A stretch of 64,000 nt of DNA from Armillaria gallica (lineage: Eukaryota > Basidiomycota > Agaricomycetes > Agaricales > Physalacriaceae), in contig JBANDB010000002.1 of the NCBI GenBank assembly GCA_037576215.1, positions 7,995,164-8,059,163 on the forward strand. The letters are read 5' to 3'. The position numbers and the translations under genes were made by a program. This document shows, one piece after another, positions 1-12,679 of the stretch. Numbering within the stretch: the first letter of the stretch is position 1; every line of letters starts with the position of its first letter. The notes beneath the pieces are model-generated. The model searched no databases. It saw only the letters and a list, made by a program, of their open reading frames with translations, and was not told where the DNA came from.

Positions 1-3000
1 TTTGGTTGTGGACTTGTGATAGGGCATGAAATCAATTTGAACAAGCCTCTCATGATGCGTGATGAACAGTAGTTTTTCATACTCGAATGGGGCCTCCATG
101 ATGCGTGATGTTCGATTTGAACAAAATAGTACAGTGTACCAAGCACAGACATGGTCTGCTGCTTTCCATCTCTTACTTACAAGGTGAGCCATGACAGATG
201 TTTTATCATTTACCAAGGGTTCTGCCTATGGTATTCCGTCTTCTGTCAGGTAAGAATGTGAGCAATGTTGTGATAATACATTTGTTTCATTACATCCAGC
301 TCGACAAATCCAATGCTTATCTTGTCATCTAGACATGGAACAGGCTCCAGGCTGTTCCTAAGGCCTAATCACTCACTCTTCATCTGAAACCTCAATCAAT
401 AGCAAACTTGGGTGCCAGCAAGTGTCCTGGCACCATCCTTGTTAATGATGCTTTTGTGCCATTAATTCTCTGCAATACTCAAAGTCATCATAGAAGACAT
501 CCAGCCTAAGGCATATATAATGCATGCCTGCTTGTACTCACAGTCTGCATGCTGTGAGCTCTGTCGTGGTCAGCTGCATCATACCTCTGTGAGACATGGC
601 TGCTCTCATTCTCATCAAATGTGACTGCAGCTCATTGTCGTCACCCTCCTTCTCGTGTACATTGAAACGGTCGAAGCTACATTAGAACCCATTGTCCACA
701 ACATTCAAAGTTAACGATGTAAACTTTTTCTGCTCTCTTTGAGCATCGTCCTGAGTCAACAAAGAGATCGTGATTGGCCTGGCAAGGTACAGAGACATAT
801 CTCCGGGCTCCCTCAAAGACTCTTCTCACTCACCAACCAGCTCACTTTTGTAACATAATGAGGACATCATGAGAGATGCCACTGACATTGTTATTCTCTG
901 ATCAATGTACCTCGTTATCCTCCAGCGCAGGGAAGTTGCCTTCTACTTCAGGTTTTCCATCCCCCTTCAGGTCCCTCACCTGAGTGTGTGTTTGCCATCA
1001 TCTGGAATATAAGTGCTACCGACTTTGTGAATTCATTGCATGGACAACTTGAAGAACTGCCTACTGCTACTTTACAGACTGCAGCATAATACGAACTGGC
1101 TTAGTCTAGCCATGGGCTGTGATGCGAGTATATAACTGCATCGTACCCTTGCCATCCTTCCTGGTACAGATAGCGACAATCCTTAGGCTTCCAGTCCAGG
1201 TTTCTCACCCTGTTTTTGACCATATCTTATAACTATCTCGAGTTCAAGTCTTTCACATTCTTTGAGGTTACCTCTATCTTAATGCGGCAAATCACATCTC
1301 TGATAATGTTTTTTTGCATCGTTGCTAGATCTCACACAGGACTTGGACCTGCCATGCCCCGCAATGGCCCACCACTTCATTACCGCAATCATGGACATGG
1401 AAGCCACCAATCCTTTCCATTTTTAACATTAGCCACAGAGACATATTGTATCTTGGACTCCACAGAAGTACCCTTCTGGTCTGCTGTTCATTCATCCACC
1501 TCGTTCAATGTCTCTATGAAGATGGCCTCGTTTGGCCCCAATGTCATTCTCACTTTTAACTGGGTCTGACACCATGCTTGCAGAAAGCAAACTGATATAC
1601 ATCTTTCACATTTGGCAATGTGGCATACAGCATGCATAGGATTAGCTGGCAGGGTTTAAGCAGAATACAAGTGGAATGTATGTTCAGCTCTGATAAAAAA
1701 AAAAAGCAGCTCCACAGTACAGTTACCATCTTTCCCATCCCATTGTATCACATCTCTTCGTTATTGGGTTGTTTTGTTACCATTTGTGATCTAGTGGGAA
1801 TGTCAGTGATTATGGATATCTCTAGTACATATAGGAGACCACCCAAATACGTCATATTTAATTTAGCACTAATTGTGCTATTCTAATAATTGTGAGTGAT
1901 ATCAAAAGTCATAGCAAAAGCATGAAACAGGATGATGGAATACATAGTAAACAACTAAAGAGACTGATGTACGTGTACAAGAAGCAGCTCATTTGTCAAA
2001 AGCTGTTTGGGCATGAGAGGTACTATCCTATGTTTCTGAACGGCTCTGCCATTAGACCCTAAGTACCATTCACTTTTGAAATTCCAGCATTCACCAGCAT
2101 GGACCCAGTTAGCAATACTATGCAGATAGTGATATGCAATGGCATCGATCTCCAGTCCCCATGATGGTATCTCCATCCATGATATCAGAAACCTGTTCAT
2201 GGTTGACCGAGAAAAGTCTTCTACCCATGAGAGTGCAACATGGAGGTCGCATTTCATCTTGTTCATGACACAAACAACAATGTTATGGGGACAGTCTTCC
2301 AATGCCTGTTCTTTATTGTAAGAAGCAAGATCCTATGAAATCTGCATGTGAGCACTGCAGGTAGATTAGCATTTGAGGGCCACCACATTTGTGTGGCATA
2401 TCCGAGTCCTATTTTAGTGGTATGTCTTAGGGTTATCTTCCACCTCTATATGTAGAACTGCCATTCTGTTGACACAATACTGACACCATTGTGCTGACAT
2501 ATTGTATGAGGCTAAGAAGGAGCAAGCTCAATCTTGTTTATGCACCAGAAATCATGGGATGAAGTAGAAGAGGACTAGAAACAGTGGTAGGAACAAAGGA
2601 AGTGACATTAACAACTGTCAGTTCCCAGAACCGGGATTGAACAGATTGTTGGTGAACCACCACCTATATAGCCTAAAATGTCTCATATATTAGCATGGAT
2701 GTGACACCCAGACCAACCCAATAATTGACATGAAATTTACCAAAAAGCCAGTACTGCAATAAAACCATGATAAAGGCCTACCGAAACCCAAGTCCCTACA
2801 CCTGTCCCATGCAGGATAGTATAAGCTGCTATCTGTGACATGCATCAGGGATGTTCCCATCCATCACCACTGCTGAAAGATGCCCCCTCTGCTCCCCACA
2901 TCCCAACCCGGCAGGACATGGTGGAAGAATTTGGTAACTTCCAAAAATAGCAGTTGATTGTGTTTGGGGCTGGGTAGCAAGTCTTGCATTAATGCTAGCT

Positions 3001-4284
3001 TTTTCATGCTTCAAATCAGTAGATACAATTACTGCTGCATTCTATTATCTACCAGAAAGAGACATTGTAAAACTACATGGTCAACACAATTAAAAAAGTT
3101 AGGGAGCAGGAAAAGGCACAATAAGTGCATGTTAGCATGTTCATCATTCTGTCATTGGCATGCTCATCTATCATCATGCCTGTAACCTATTTGTGGGAGT
3201 TGTTGGCAGGTGCAACATTGATTGAAAGATGTGCAGCCTCGTTTGAAGGCTTGAATGGCAGGTAGAGGGGCTATCATGGACTCTCAGGGCTGCAGGATAC
3301 ACAAAAACATGTATCAGTGAGTAAAATAAATAAATCATACCTTTAAATGGCTGTTGGAGGCAGTAGAAGTGAGTGATGAGATGACAACGAGATGTTCCCT
3401 GATTCTTTCCAAACATAGTGAGGAGAAGAGAGGGAATTGTCATGCCTTCCGTGACCGTTTGCCCACCATAGACCATGGGCAGGGGCTATTTGCACCTGTT
3501 AGAATTCACATACTTATGCTTCTGGTCCAAACATGCCTCTCTCTATATTTTCCTGAGACTGTCACAGCGGTTTTGCCCATTTGCAATAATCTGTCTATAT
3601 AGACTGGGTGTTTCGTGCTTGATTTTTTCTTCATACAGTAACATAACACCTCCCTGATACTGCTGCGATGATTGTTGGCACAATTTGATCTTATAGTGAG
3701 AGAAGATGTGTTCTTTATAGGCCATGTGAGCTGTAGTTGTAATGTAGCTCGTTACTACTGCGACACTAATTTGGTCTCTTGCAAGCATCAAACCATCCTC
3801 AGAACAGTGAGCTTGGATTCACTGGCCATAAGTTCTAATCAAAAGTAATTATTGATGTGGTGCATGTGAAATTCTGTCTGTTTGGAAGTGCTTACCCATG
3901 GTTGTAGAATGGATTGTTGCTGCGGTAAGCAGTTTTTCCTTGGTTTTTGTTCTGTATACTTCATAATTGCTGGGTTTGAGATTGTTACTTCTTAGTATTC
4001 ATATGTAACTTGCTTATGAAACTGTGTGGGGCTGAATACAACATCATATGTTGCATTCTAAACAGGAGTCAGGACATTGCATCCTTTCAAACACTGGTGC
4101 ACCCAGTTCATATGGTAGTTGGACTGGGAGAGTCTCACAGAAGATAATATCACATGCTATATGAAGCCATTTACAAGTTCCATAATCAAGTAGATGTCTG
4201 GCAGCTGGTTCTAGGGTGTTTCTGTCTCTTCCTGACTATCTATGTCGGCTCCTTTGCCTTCCCTGCATTCATACTCTAAAACAG
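1..4284. other. No supportable gene; decayed unique sequence
   Basis: All reading frames here are short and overlap each other, with no recognisable domain, splice pattern or codon bias. The only local structure I see is a 14-bp direct repeat (CATGATGCGTGATG) at 51-64 and 97-110, each close to an ATTTGAACAA word. CpG is scarce, in line with the rest of the left part of the window. Confidence 0.5.
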
Positions 4285-5187
4285 CTAAGAACAGCTGTGA
4301 TTGTAAATATTAGATGTTGACTCACCTGTTTCCAAAAGGAAGATGTCACTCAAATCTTGATTTTCATCTGGGCCCCAAAAGTACTTGAGCTTTTTTGCTT
4401 CCCACAGGTATGCTGCAGATATCATCACATTCTTCTGAAAAATATGACTGTGATGGAAAACACGGTTGTCTTCAGAAGACCACAGATCAATGTGCGCACT
4501 GAAGATGAGCAGAGTTGGAAAGCATCCTTGGTAAACATCCATATCAAAAGAGGATAACACGTGGAATTTGTCCTCCTTGGTGAACACTTTCACATGCAGA
4601 TGAATCTCTTCGAGCCAAGAAGAGCTAATCGTTCTTAAACTGTAAATGATCTCATATAATCAGTTCACTGCACATTTAATGTGTACCTCCTGAAGTCGTT
4701 TCGTACCATCAAGATTAATAAACAACATTCAGACAGAAGAATTTGAGAGGTGTCTCATGACTCTTTGAGTTAGTGTTGTGAAGGTTCACAGCAACTCACT
4801 AACATATTCTAGTGTGAGATATTCCAATGTGTCCAACAAGTAGTCTATAAGTTTAGCTGCAGCATCCATGTCTTTGATAGATAGCTTGAGGACTATGTCA
4901 TCGAGTCAAGTTGGGGTAGTAATGTGTACTCATTCAAGAAATCCCAGAAGTGCAAGCTGGGTGTTTCTCTTGTCTTGTGGGTTAAGCCAATCAGTGTTAA
5001 CATATTGAATGTCTGTGCAGTTGACATGTATATGCTGCAGTGAGCTGCAAATGGTGGCTTCCATGAGATTGTCATCATCTCTGCAAATTAAACTTGTCCA
5101 TCCTCCAAGGACAAAATAGTAAAGATTACTGGCAGCTATGAGTACATCTCGTAGGTTGTGGAGTGATACTGTGCATGTCCAAAACAA
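4285..5187 (-). pseudogene. F-box/LRR-like protein remnant
   Basis: One minus-strand frame can be followed from 5187 to 4285, about 300 codons, broken only by in-frame TGA codons. I count five between about 4610 and 4930 and no TAA or TAG. The translation is rich in Leu and Ile and has LRR-like stretches such as LHNLRDVLIAASNL, LDDIVLKLSIKD and RLQEVHIKC. This resembles the C-terminal part of agaricomycete F-box proteins, which act as substrate receptors of SCF ubiquitin ligases. No F-box is seen, because the region 5' of 5187 is lost or unrecognisable. Each TGA sits where Arg would be acceptable, which suggests CGA to TGA decay. The family is inferred from composition and is not proven. Confidence 0.4.
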
Positions 5188-5454
5188 GGGGGTAGTGGGA
5201 ATAAAATCCTGGACAGGGGTGGGGGGAGGGGTCCTGACCTTAAATGCGATACCAAATTTCCTTATATAGCAGTGTAAGAGAGCCTAATGAGGTATAGCGA
5301 GATAGTTCCATCTCAATACAATCTCTTGTGAGCTAATTAAAACATCCAATGAGCTTTATATATCTTTTTCGTGCTATAATGAGTCACAGAAACCTGGCCA
5401 GCACTTTCGGGTGACCATATTGTGCTAACATAGCATTACTAAACCACCCACATA

Positions 5455-5590
5455 TGGTCATATTACTACCATATATGGCAAGAGAGAGAGGGAGGGGGGG
5501 GGATCTACCTGACCTTAAATGCAAAAATGTATGTCATGTGTGCAATTTTATTTCCACCACCCCCTTGGTCTAAAATGTAAGTCGCCTGAA
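5455..5590. repeat. G-tract repeat R1, copy 1 (second fragment at 5208-5260)
   Basis: The segment starts with TATTACTACC, passes through a purine run ending in a G tract, and continues with ACCTTAAATGCAAAAATGTATG and CCACCACCCCC. The same order occurs at 27285-27405, and shorter versions lie at 5208-5260 and 25475-25530. Read on the minus strand the G tract codes for a proline run following F-A-F-K-V. These are therefore probably fragments of one dispersed gene, represented best by the ORF at 25282-25590. Confidence 0.45.
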
Positions 5591-6972
5591 GTGATCAAAC
5601 TGAACTTCTGAGGAGGGAAGGTTGATGGGCATGTGACAAAAAACAACCATGTACAGATTAGTGTTTGTATTCAAAAGTGGACTGACACAGTCTGTTGGCC
5701 CTCTGCCATGCTCCCCATTGGCCACAAAGTGAGTGGCAGAGCTGTCATTGCAGTACAGCCCTTCTACAGACTTGTCATGGAAGTCTGAGGTTATTGCCAT
5801 GCAACTGTGGAAGGCATGTTGAAGAAAGGAGCATGCACCATCGAAAAGAAGTTTTGGCAAGGTACATTGTGATAATTCCTTCCAGCACATTGATGAAACT
5901 GTTCTCCAGAAAAAATGCCATCGAATTTTTTGGGTCTGAACCTCAGGTTAATGAATGAATATATCAAATTTGTAACAGACAGGTTGCTGCAAACCCTTGG
6001 TGCTCCTAAAGTGTACAATGCTACCAACCCCTTTCCCTTCATGGAAATGATATCTCTCCAAGGAAAAACCAATTTTTTTGAGAGGCAAAACACTGAATGT
6101 TTTTTGCCTAATGCCTAATGTTGGTCAGAGGTCAGCCAACCTCCAAAAAATATAAGTGATTTGTCTTGTTATCATCACAAATCCTCTATTAATTCTGATT
6201 CAGGCAGTTTGATTCCGAATTCTAATTAGATCTACCAGTTTACTGCATGTATCACTTCTCCATTCAGAACATCAGAATTTTCTTTTCACTGAAACAAGTG
6301 GCCTCCCACTTTCTGAAAGTCTAGGATTGTTAACTCTTCTGTTGCAGCTCATGTATGGAACTACAGCTCTTTGTAACACTGCATGATGGCTTTGATAAAC
6401 AAGGCATAAATATTGAGTTTGAAAGATATTTATTTATATCATATTTGAGCCTAAAATAGGCAAAAGAATTTTTTTATATCTTTTCTATATTTGTGAAATT
6501 TGCCTCAAAACTGCATAAAATCACAAATATTGAAAAGATATTTAACTTATTAATTCAATATATTAGGCAAGAAAATGACTGAAAATAAATATAGTTCAGA
6601 TTCAATATTTAGTGTTCAATTATTGAGGCCACCATGCAGTGTAAGTAATTGTACAAGTGTCTAGGGAGTGAATCAAAGTCAATTAGAAGACAATAAAGCG
6701 ATAGGCGCATAGAAACGGACATACCCTTTGCCAATGTTCTGCCCAAATTTTACCCTGTCAAACTTGAAAGTGCAGGTGAGAATGGTGTTAGACTGAGGTA
6801 GAAACAATACAGTGATCAATGTCAGAGAAACTTCAAGCACAATGTGAAATAATACTGGCTGGCTGATGAGCCGGTTCATTCCATGTGTGTGTATGTCACA
6901 GTTCTCGCCAACATTCCCTAACTCTCTGTCTCTGTCCCATCCCACTACACTTCACTTTTCAGTGCCTTCATC
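5591..6972. other. AT-rich stretch without a supportable gene
   Basis: A 106-codon minus-strand frame (5570-5890) adjoins repeat R1 and may be an extension of that dispersed gene, but it shows no domain. From 6390 to 6640 the sequence is very AT-rich with repeated ATATTT and AAATAT words. Nothing else is recognisable. Confidence 0.4.
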
Positions 6973-7076
6973 ATGCAGCTTCCCATTGAAATCTATGATG
7001 AGATTGCAAATGTTATTGGCAAGCTCTCCATTCTGTGCACCTTTACCTTGTCTTGTCATGCTGCCCAGCATGCCTG
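6973..7076 (+). pseudogene. F-box-type gene start, cut by an LTR
   Basis: An ATG at 6973 opens a frame beginning MQLPIEIYDEI, followed by a hydrophobic L..L...L.C pattern. This is the usual shape of the first F-box helices in fungal F-box proteins (LPxEIxxxI). F-box proteins recruit substrates to SCF ubiquitin ligases. The frame stops making sense exactly at 7077, where the gypsy LTR begins, after about 34 codons, and it then runs into LTR sequence until a stop at 7177-7179. The rest of the gene is not visible on the far side of the element, so this is a truncated 5' end. The minus-strand pseudogene at 4285-5187 may be of the same broad family. Identification rests on a short motif. Confidence 0.45.
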
Positions 7077-7436
7077 TGTTAGACCTGAACTCCAATCAAG
7101 AGTAAACAATGGCTGTATCGCATTTGTACAGTCACTGTTGAGTCTTGTGATGAAAGGAGGTTCTGGACTAAGTCTTTAGCACTTAGTGAGAATGAATGTG
7201 TTTTGGTATGAATAAACTTTAGCTCAAAGCTAGGGAATATACAGCTTGAGCTACAGTACTTATATACTAAAATGAGGGGTCTAATAATAAGTGCACCATT
7301 GCAAGAAAGAAGCAGGAAATAACACAAGGTGAATGGTGGTGACTGTATCGCAAGTCATGGCTCCATGGAGTCATGAATCCTAAGGATAAGATAAGATAAG
7401 AGGGACTTAGATAAAGAAAATGAATAAATCATAACA
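7077..7436 (-). repeat. 3' LTR of gypsy copy 1
   Basis: It runs from TGTTAT (minus strand, 7436) to CTAACA (7077) and is 360 bp. It aligns with the LTRs of the full element but is shorter in U3. It keeps the GATAAG repeats near 7385-7402, the TATATAA box near 7261, and the word complementary to the self-primer site (7219-7231 on the plus strand). The adjoining TTACCCCCTTG at 7435-7445 is the complement of the polypurine tract. Confidence 0.9.
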
Positions 7437-7856
7437 TTACCCCCTTGTTAAGGCAGGCATCCCGACTGCTGTTATGGTATGTTGTCCGGTTCGAAGGGCG
7501 ATTTAGTATCCATTGAAGGGTCATCATGGCCTCTGAGCCATTCCCAAAGTTTGTCTTCATCGTACCACACCTTCTTTCCTGTTCATGGATCTGTGTAGGA
7601 CTGCCAGTTTGAAGGTCTGTCAATTACTCTGTTGTTGTGCTCAGTGAGAAACTCTTCAATCAGTTCATCTGCATCCATATTGTCCTCCCGCACCCAGCTG
7701 TTTGATTCTGGTCCATAGCCTTTCCACTTGATGAAGTAATCGGTGACCCAGTGTCATGGTTCCCCGGCTTTTCCCCTAACCTTGTGAAGCCTACTGTCAA
7801 GAACCTTTTTGACTTTATAATGTTCGGCGCCATCAATTAGATCTGGTGGTAGTGGT
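7437..7856 (-). pseudogene. Pol C-terminus with chromodomain (copy 1)
   Basis: The minus-strand translation gives HWVxDYFIKWKGYGPESNSW and the acidic tail after it, which is the chromodomain found at the integrase C-terminus of chromoviruses and thought to steer integration to modified histones. Beyond it come the same W-Q-S-Y-T and G-K-K-V-W-Y-D blocks as in the full copy. The segment is separated from the rest of integrase by the insertion at 7857-9508. Confidence 0.85.
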
Positions 7857-9508
7857 GATGTGCTTGGTAATGGGCAGCGTGCAAATGCAACAAGTGTCTA
7901 GATCGTCAATCTAGATACTGAATCACACACACACACATAATCACCAATGTTTAAGTTCAAGGGTGAGTATGGTAGAAGCACTCATGGTGTACTTAGATAT
8001 CGATAATCAATTGGGTTTGTTTCAAAACAACTTTGATTCAAATCTAGAAGTGTTTACACAAGATACACTAATCATGATAGCGAGGTATATGGACGTGGGG
8101 GTTTGTAAGATATAATTTGAGTGGCTTAGACTTGAAACGACTTCGTCTAGAAGAGCTGGTAAGGCTTTAACTAGGGAAGCTTTAACAATTGAATAATCAA
8201 AGACCTAGAGGTCTACAAAGAGTGTAATTGCTCTGGAGTACACGGACTTGATTACAACACAAGCACATGGACTTGCAACAAAGAACCGAAGTTCTACAAA
8301 GAGTACACAGACTCTAGAAAGAACACACAGGTCCTGGCTTCAAGTACAAGACTTGCAAAGAGTACACAGACTCTAGAGTACACTGACTCGTTAACTATTC
8401 AAACTTAAAGTGTTCTAGGGCTTATTTCACTTCAACTAGGCAATGTCTTCAGTCTGTGGTCAACTTAGCATGTCTAGATCACTTTAGTTGGTGAGGGAGC
8501 ACGAGGCCTTTGTATGTGGAGCAGTTCAATTAACTAGCAAGGTGCAAATATGGGGACAACTCTTCTTCCTACTCAGTTCTTCTAGATTACTTATAGCTGC
8601 CCTTTTGGGGTTGACTTGGTAAACTTAATTCACTTCAGTCGAGGATATGCAATTAAAACCAGTGATTGATTAGGTAGCTATAAGGCTACTAGCACAAACA
8701 TGGGGGAATGCTTTCCTGCTGTTCTGTGTCTAGTCGCTGCTAATTTATACAATTTCTAGCCTAGGTATAGGAGCTTGTATCTAAAAGTAATTATGGTATG
8801 AGCTTTGGGTATCAATACAAATGATGAGTAATTAATTTACAAGGATTGTGCCATTCTGAGGTTTCTATTCAGTTGGACAGGATGACTAGCAGTCATTCTA
8901 TTGCCGAGGAGTGTCCTAATGGTCCATAGGAACTCCTTGTTTCTCCTTCATGCCTTGCCATGTGGATTCCTATTCAATACTATGAATTGCGCAGTATTTC
9001 AAGGATGTAACCACTGATCGTGATCGACCGTCAGACCAAGATTGTATTTGCTTCGATCACTGCATGATCTTTAGCTATCTCAGTGCCAAGCATCGGTTTA
9101 TTCAGTTATTCCAAGTTTATTCGTGTTCTAGACTAAGTTCATTTCATGTTGTGAACTGTTGTGGACTTAGTGATTCTCTTCTAGGTTCATTCAGGTTGTT
9201 GAGATGACAGGTAATCTAGTTCTTCTGTGTTCTGATTTAGGTTTGTAACTCATCTCGATGTGTCCCTTAGTTCCAACTGTAAATAGTCTTGTTTTGGGCA
9301 GGGAATAGCATTCAGTGTTGAAGGCTTGTAGAGTTGACTCGTCTAGATGTCACTTCTAAGTCTGTTCTGACACTGTATTGCTCACTATCTTATGTAGTAT
9401 ACTAGCTATCAGTGTAAAGCCTTCACTATAGCTCTCTGTACCACTTGTAGACTGCGCTATTTGATAGAAATTTGCAAAATCTATGGGTAGCCTGATACCA
9501 AGCATATC
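7857..9508. mobile_element. 1.65-kb element with 13-bp terminal inverted repeats
   Basis: Outer ends are GATGTGCTTGGTA (7857-7869) and TACCAAGCATATC (9496-9508), inverted repeats with one mismatch. Both flanks carry AGTGGT (7851-7856 and 9509-9514), a likely 6-bp target duplication: the gypsy pol sequence continues correctly across the site once one copy is removed. The interior is non-coding and holds a CA microsatellite (7926-7937) and a degenerate array around 8200-8400 of words such as GAGTACACAGACTC. A TG..CA reading (7861-9504) is also possible, so a solo LTR cannot be fully excluded. A relative lies at 44819-46160. Confidence 0.75.
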
Positions 9509-11312
9509 AGTGGTGGCAGTTGCTCTTGGTTTGGGAACATGGGTGGTGCATACGGAGTGAGGAGTGCTTCATTGAATGTCAGGTGGATATGCCAGTTGGT
9601 AGGGAGTTTGAGAGTGTATGCTGAGGCTCCCTTCTTTGCAACGATCAAGAATGGGCCTGTTTGTTTGTCTGCGAGTTTCTTCTTTGGTTGTGGGAGGTGA
9701 AGGTTGGTTGTGTCAAGCCAGACCTTTTCTCCTACTTGATACTCAATTGCCAGATGTTTCTTTTTGTCGTATTGGGCTTTTATTTGGTCAGTGGCTTTCT
9801 CAAGTGATCGTTTGGCTGCAGCATGGATCTCTTGCATTTTGGAGGTGAAAGTTGTTGAGGCAGGTGTGCAGAAGGGTGTCTGGGGCTTGGCTCCTGGTAG
9901 GACATGGGCATTGTAGCTGTAATTGACCTCAAAGGGACTTTTGCCAGTGGCTGAATGGGTGCGGTTGTTGTGAGCGAAGGCAGTGAGCGATAGCCATTCT
10001 ACCCAGTCGTTCTGAAGATGGTTAATGAAGATTCAGAGGTATTTTTTAACCTCCTGGTTGACTCGTTCCGTTTGTCCATCTGTTTGAGGGTGGAAGGCAG
10101 TAGACATGTTGGCCTTGATTTGGAGCAAGTCATAGAGATCCTTCATGAACTTGGAGACAAATACAGTGCCCTGGTCAGAGATGACTACTTGTGGCATTCC
10201 ATATTTGGCATATACTTCGTCGCATAGGGTCTTTGCCCAACCCTCCGATGACAGCTCTGTGGAGCATGCAATAGGGATGATTTCCTTCGAGAAATGATCG
10301 ATGATCATAAGGATTACATTGTAGCCATTGCACATAGGTAAACCAGTGACCATGTTGACAGAGATGTGGGTTCATGGTCAGGAGGGAATGGCATTGGGAT
10401 GAAGTGGTGCCGCCTTTGCTTGAGTGCTTGACTTGGTTCATTGGCATGTTTCACAAGCACAAATGTAGGCTTCTATGTCTTTCTTCATCTTGGGCCACCA
10501 ATATTCTCGCAATATGAGTTCTTTGGTCTTTTCAATGCCTGGGTGTCCTGCTGTGGTGTGGTCATGAGATCTCATGATGATTTCTCCTCATAGTGCATGA
10601 TCTTGGGGAACATAGATTCAGTTATCATAGTAGATTAGTCTGTTTTCTATTTTCATTCCTCAGTCATGGTTGAGGGATCCGGAGATGTTCTTATCCCATC
10701 AGTGATGGTCAAGCATGGCATGTTTGATTTTGGTCTGTATTTCTTTTATTGTGGGCATGATCATTGCCTGGAAGTGCTTGGGTTTGAGAACTAGAGTCTT
10801 GTTGTTATCTTCTTTGCCCTGCTCATGGTCTGCCCTTCAGCTAAGCAGGTCAGCTTTCTTGTTTGCTGTTCCTGCTTTGTGGTGAAGAGAGAAGTGATAT
10901 TCAGCTAGCTCAGTTACCCAATGTGCTTGTTGTTGGTTCAGCTTTTGGGGTTTTCAGAAATACTGGAGATTCTGATGATCTGTCCAGATTTCAAAATTCT
11001 GAGCTGCTCCCATTAGGTAGTGCCTCCATTTGTCAAGGGCAAGCATGATTGTGAGTAGCTCTTTGTCATAAATTTCATAATTTCATTCTATAACTGTGAG
11101 GGATTTGGATAAAAATGTGACTGGCCGCCATTTTCCATCTTGTTCTTGCAACAAAATGGCACCTATTGCCCCCTCACTAGCATCTGCTTCCATGCGGAAC
11201 TTGCCCCCCTCTGTTGGTATCGCTAATACCACCTCTTCAGCCAAAAGCCTCTTTAGTTCGTTGAAAGCACCTTGTTGTGCTGCTCCCCATTTCCATGGGT
11301 CATTCCCTGTAA
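9509..11312 (-). pseudogene. Integrase and RNase H part of gypsy pol (copy 1)
   Basis: Minus-strand translation recovers the RNase H block (11312 down to about 11083: TGNDPWKWGAAQQGAF, then the catalytic-type segment MEADASEGAIGAILL). It continues with the zinc-binding region and integrase core: MVTGLPMCNGYN, VVISDQGTVF (second catalytic Asp) and TDGQTERVNQEV (catalytic Glu), ending in the GPF module. The order matches copy 2. The frame is broken by several TGA codons, for example after KKYL where the paralogous copy also has TGA, and by small indels. The copy cannot be active, but it is useful for comparing decay between copies. Confidence 0.88.
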
Positions 11313-11359
11313 CAGGCATAGCTGTAAGTTTAGCCCTACAGCATGGATATTATCCATGG

Positions 11360-12679
11360 AGCCAAAAGGCAGCTAAAATAGTTTTCTTAAGCAGCATTTG
11401 GGGCCCATTTGGTACCCATTTGGGCAGCCATGGCTATTAAATCTAGGCATCAATAATTGGGCATGGCTGGGCAAATAATTTTTGCTGGTAGTCAGCTTAT
11501 ATAATGCATCCGGGACACTGCCACAGTCCAAAATGTCTGACATGGCTCTGACATAGGTGGCACTGCATTTCCCACCCTCCTGCTGATTATTTGGGCCTGA
11601 AAAAAATTGTATGGGCCCGAAAAAAATATTTGATTGCTTCTATAGGCTCTCCCTGCATGTGTGCCACTTGTTTTGGCTGGATGCATCGGGGCGAGCCAGA
11701 ATGCACTTATTGTGGGACTATACCATTCCCAATCTGGCAACTGGGAAATTTTTGAAAACTTGCTACTGAAATTTAGCTTATTTCTTACTGTGATAGGCTC
11801 ACTTTCACTGTAATATTTATATACAGGTCAGATAAATACTTCCACAAGTGTGTTTAGTCTTGTGAATCTGTAGTTTAGGGACAGAAACATAATTTCAATG
11901 AGTTTCAGATTTTGCCAGCAAAGTGGAGACTTGGGCTGATTCTGAATTCCACATACAAATGGCTTCAGTTTGGGTCGATGACTTGTTGGAAAGTGGAAGA
12001 AACTATCTAGAAGTGTTCATGTATAGTAAATTTAAATAATATTCATTTATCATAACTTACAGTACAGTATCTATTCTATAATAGCCAAATTTAATTAAAG
12101 TCATATTAAAGTCAGTAGATGAGGTCCATGAAGAACTACTAATGAATGTATGCTAGGTATATTCGAAACCTTGTATATTCAATATGTGCATGGATTTATG
12201 GATCGGGATGGATTGGGAGGGTCATTTAAACTGTGTCATATATAACATTGAATATATAACTACCTTTTCTCTGTTCGAGATGACATAGTGGTGTCTGAAG
12301 GGGATAGAATATTCAAAAAGCATGGAAATTGAAGAAATTACCATTAAATAGCTATTATCTATGGCCCATTGTATTCCGCTACTCCACAATGTATATACAT
12401 ATATAATATCTAATGTTAATTGAATGTCCTGAGCATTTTTGGGCCCTCGGAGTGGGTAATTTGACTAGGGGATGAATCCCAAGTGTGTGTTCCGTGCACT
12501 TGATCACTGTGGTCTGACCAACTGAGTAGCGATCGAGTGGCTGTGCTGCTTCTTTTGTAGTCTTTTACCACCACCTAAAAATGATGACACATCCTTCACT
12601 CATTCAACAGCCCTCTTGTGGGTAAAAGAAAGGTATGTAATTATTTATTAACACTCATAATTCTTTTTTAGATTTTTTT
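11360..12679. other. AT-rich non-coding interior of element X
   Basis: No open frame with protein-like content. The left 150 bp repeat the words CCCATTTGG and GGGCA (11397-11470), which may belong to an extended subterminal repeat. The remainder is AT-rich. Confidence 0.4.

Noticed and set aside
2600..2690. Possible minus-strand tRNA (GTTCAATCC word near 2640)
   Set aside because: The arms next to the B-box-like word do not pair and no acceptor stem can be drawn.
1216..3791. Overlapping short ORFs in the first 4 kb as genes
   Set aside because: Frames overlap on both strands, lack domains and plausible introns, and look like chance frames in decayed DNA.
8200..8400. CRISPR-like array of short repeats
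   Set aside because: The units are degenerate and irregularly spaced, lie inside a eukaryotic transposable element, and there are no cas genes.
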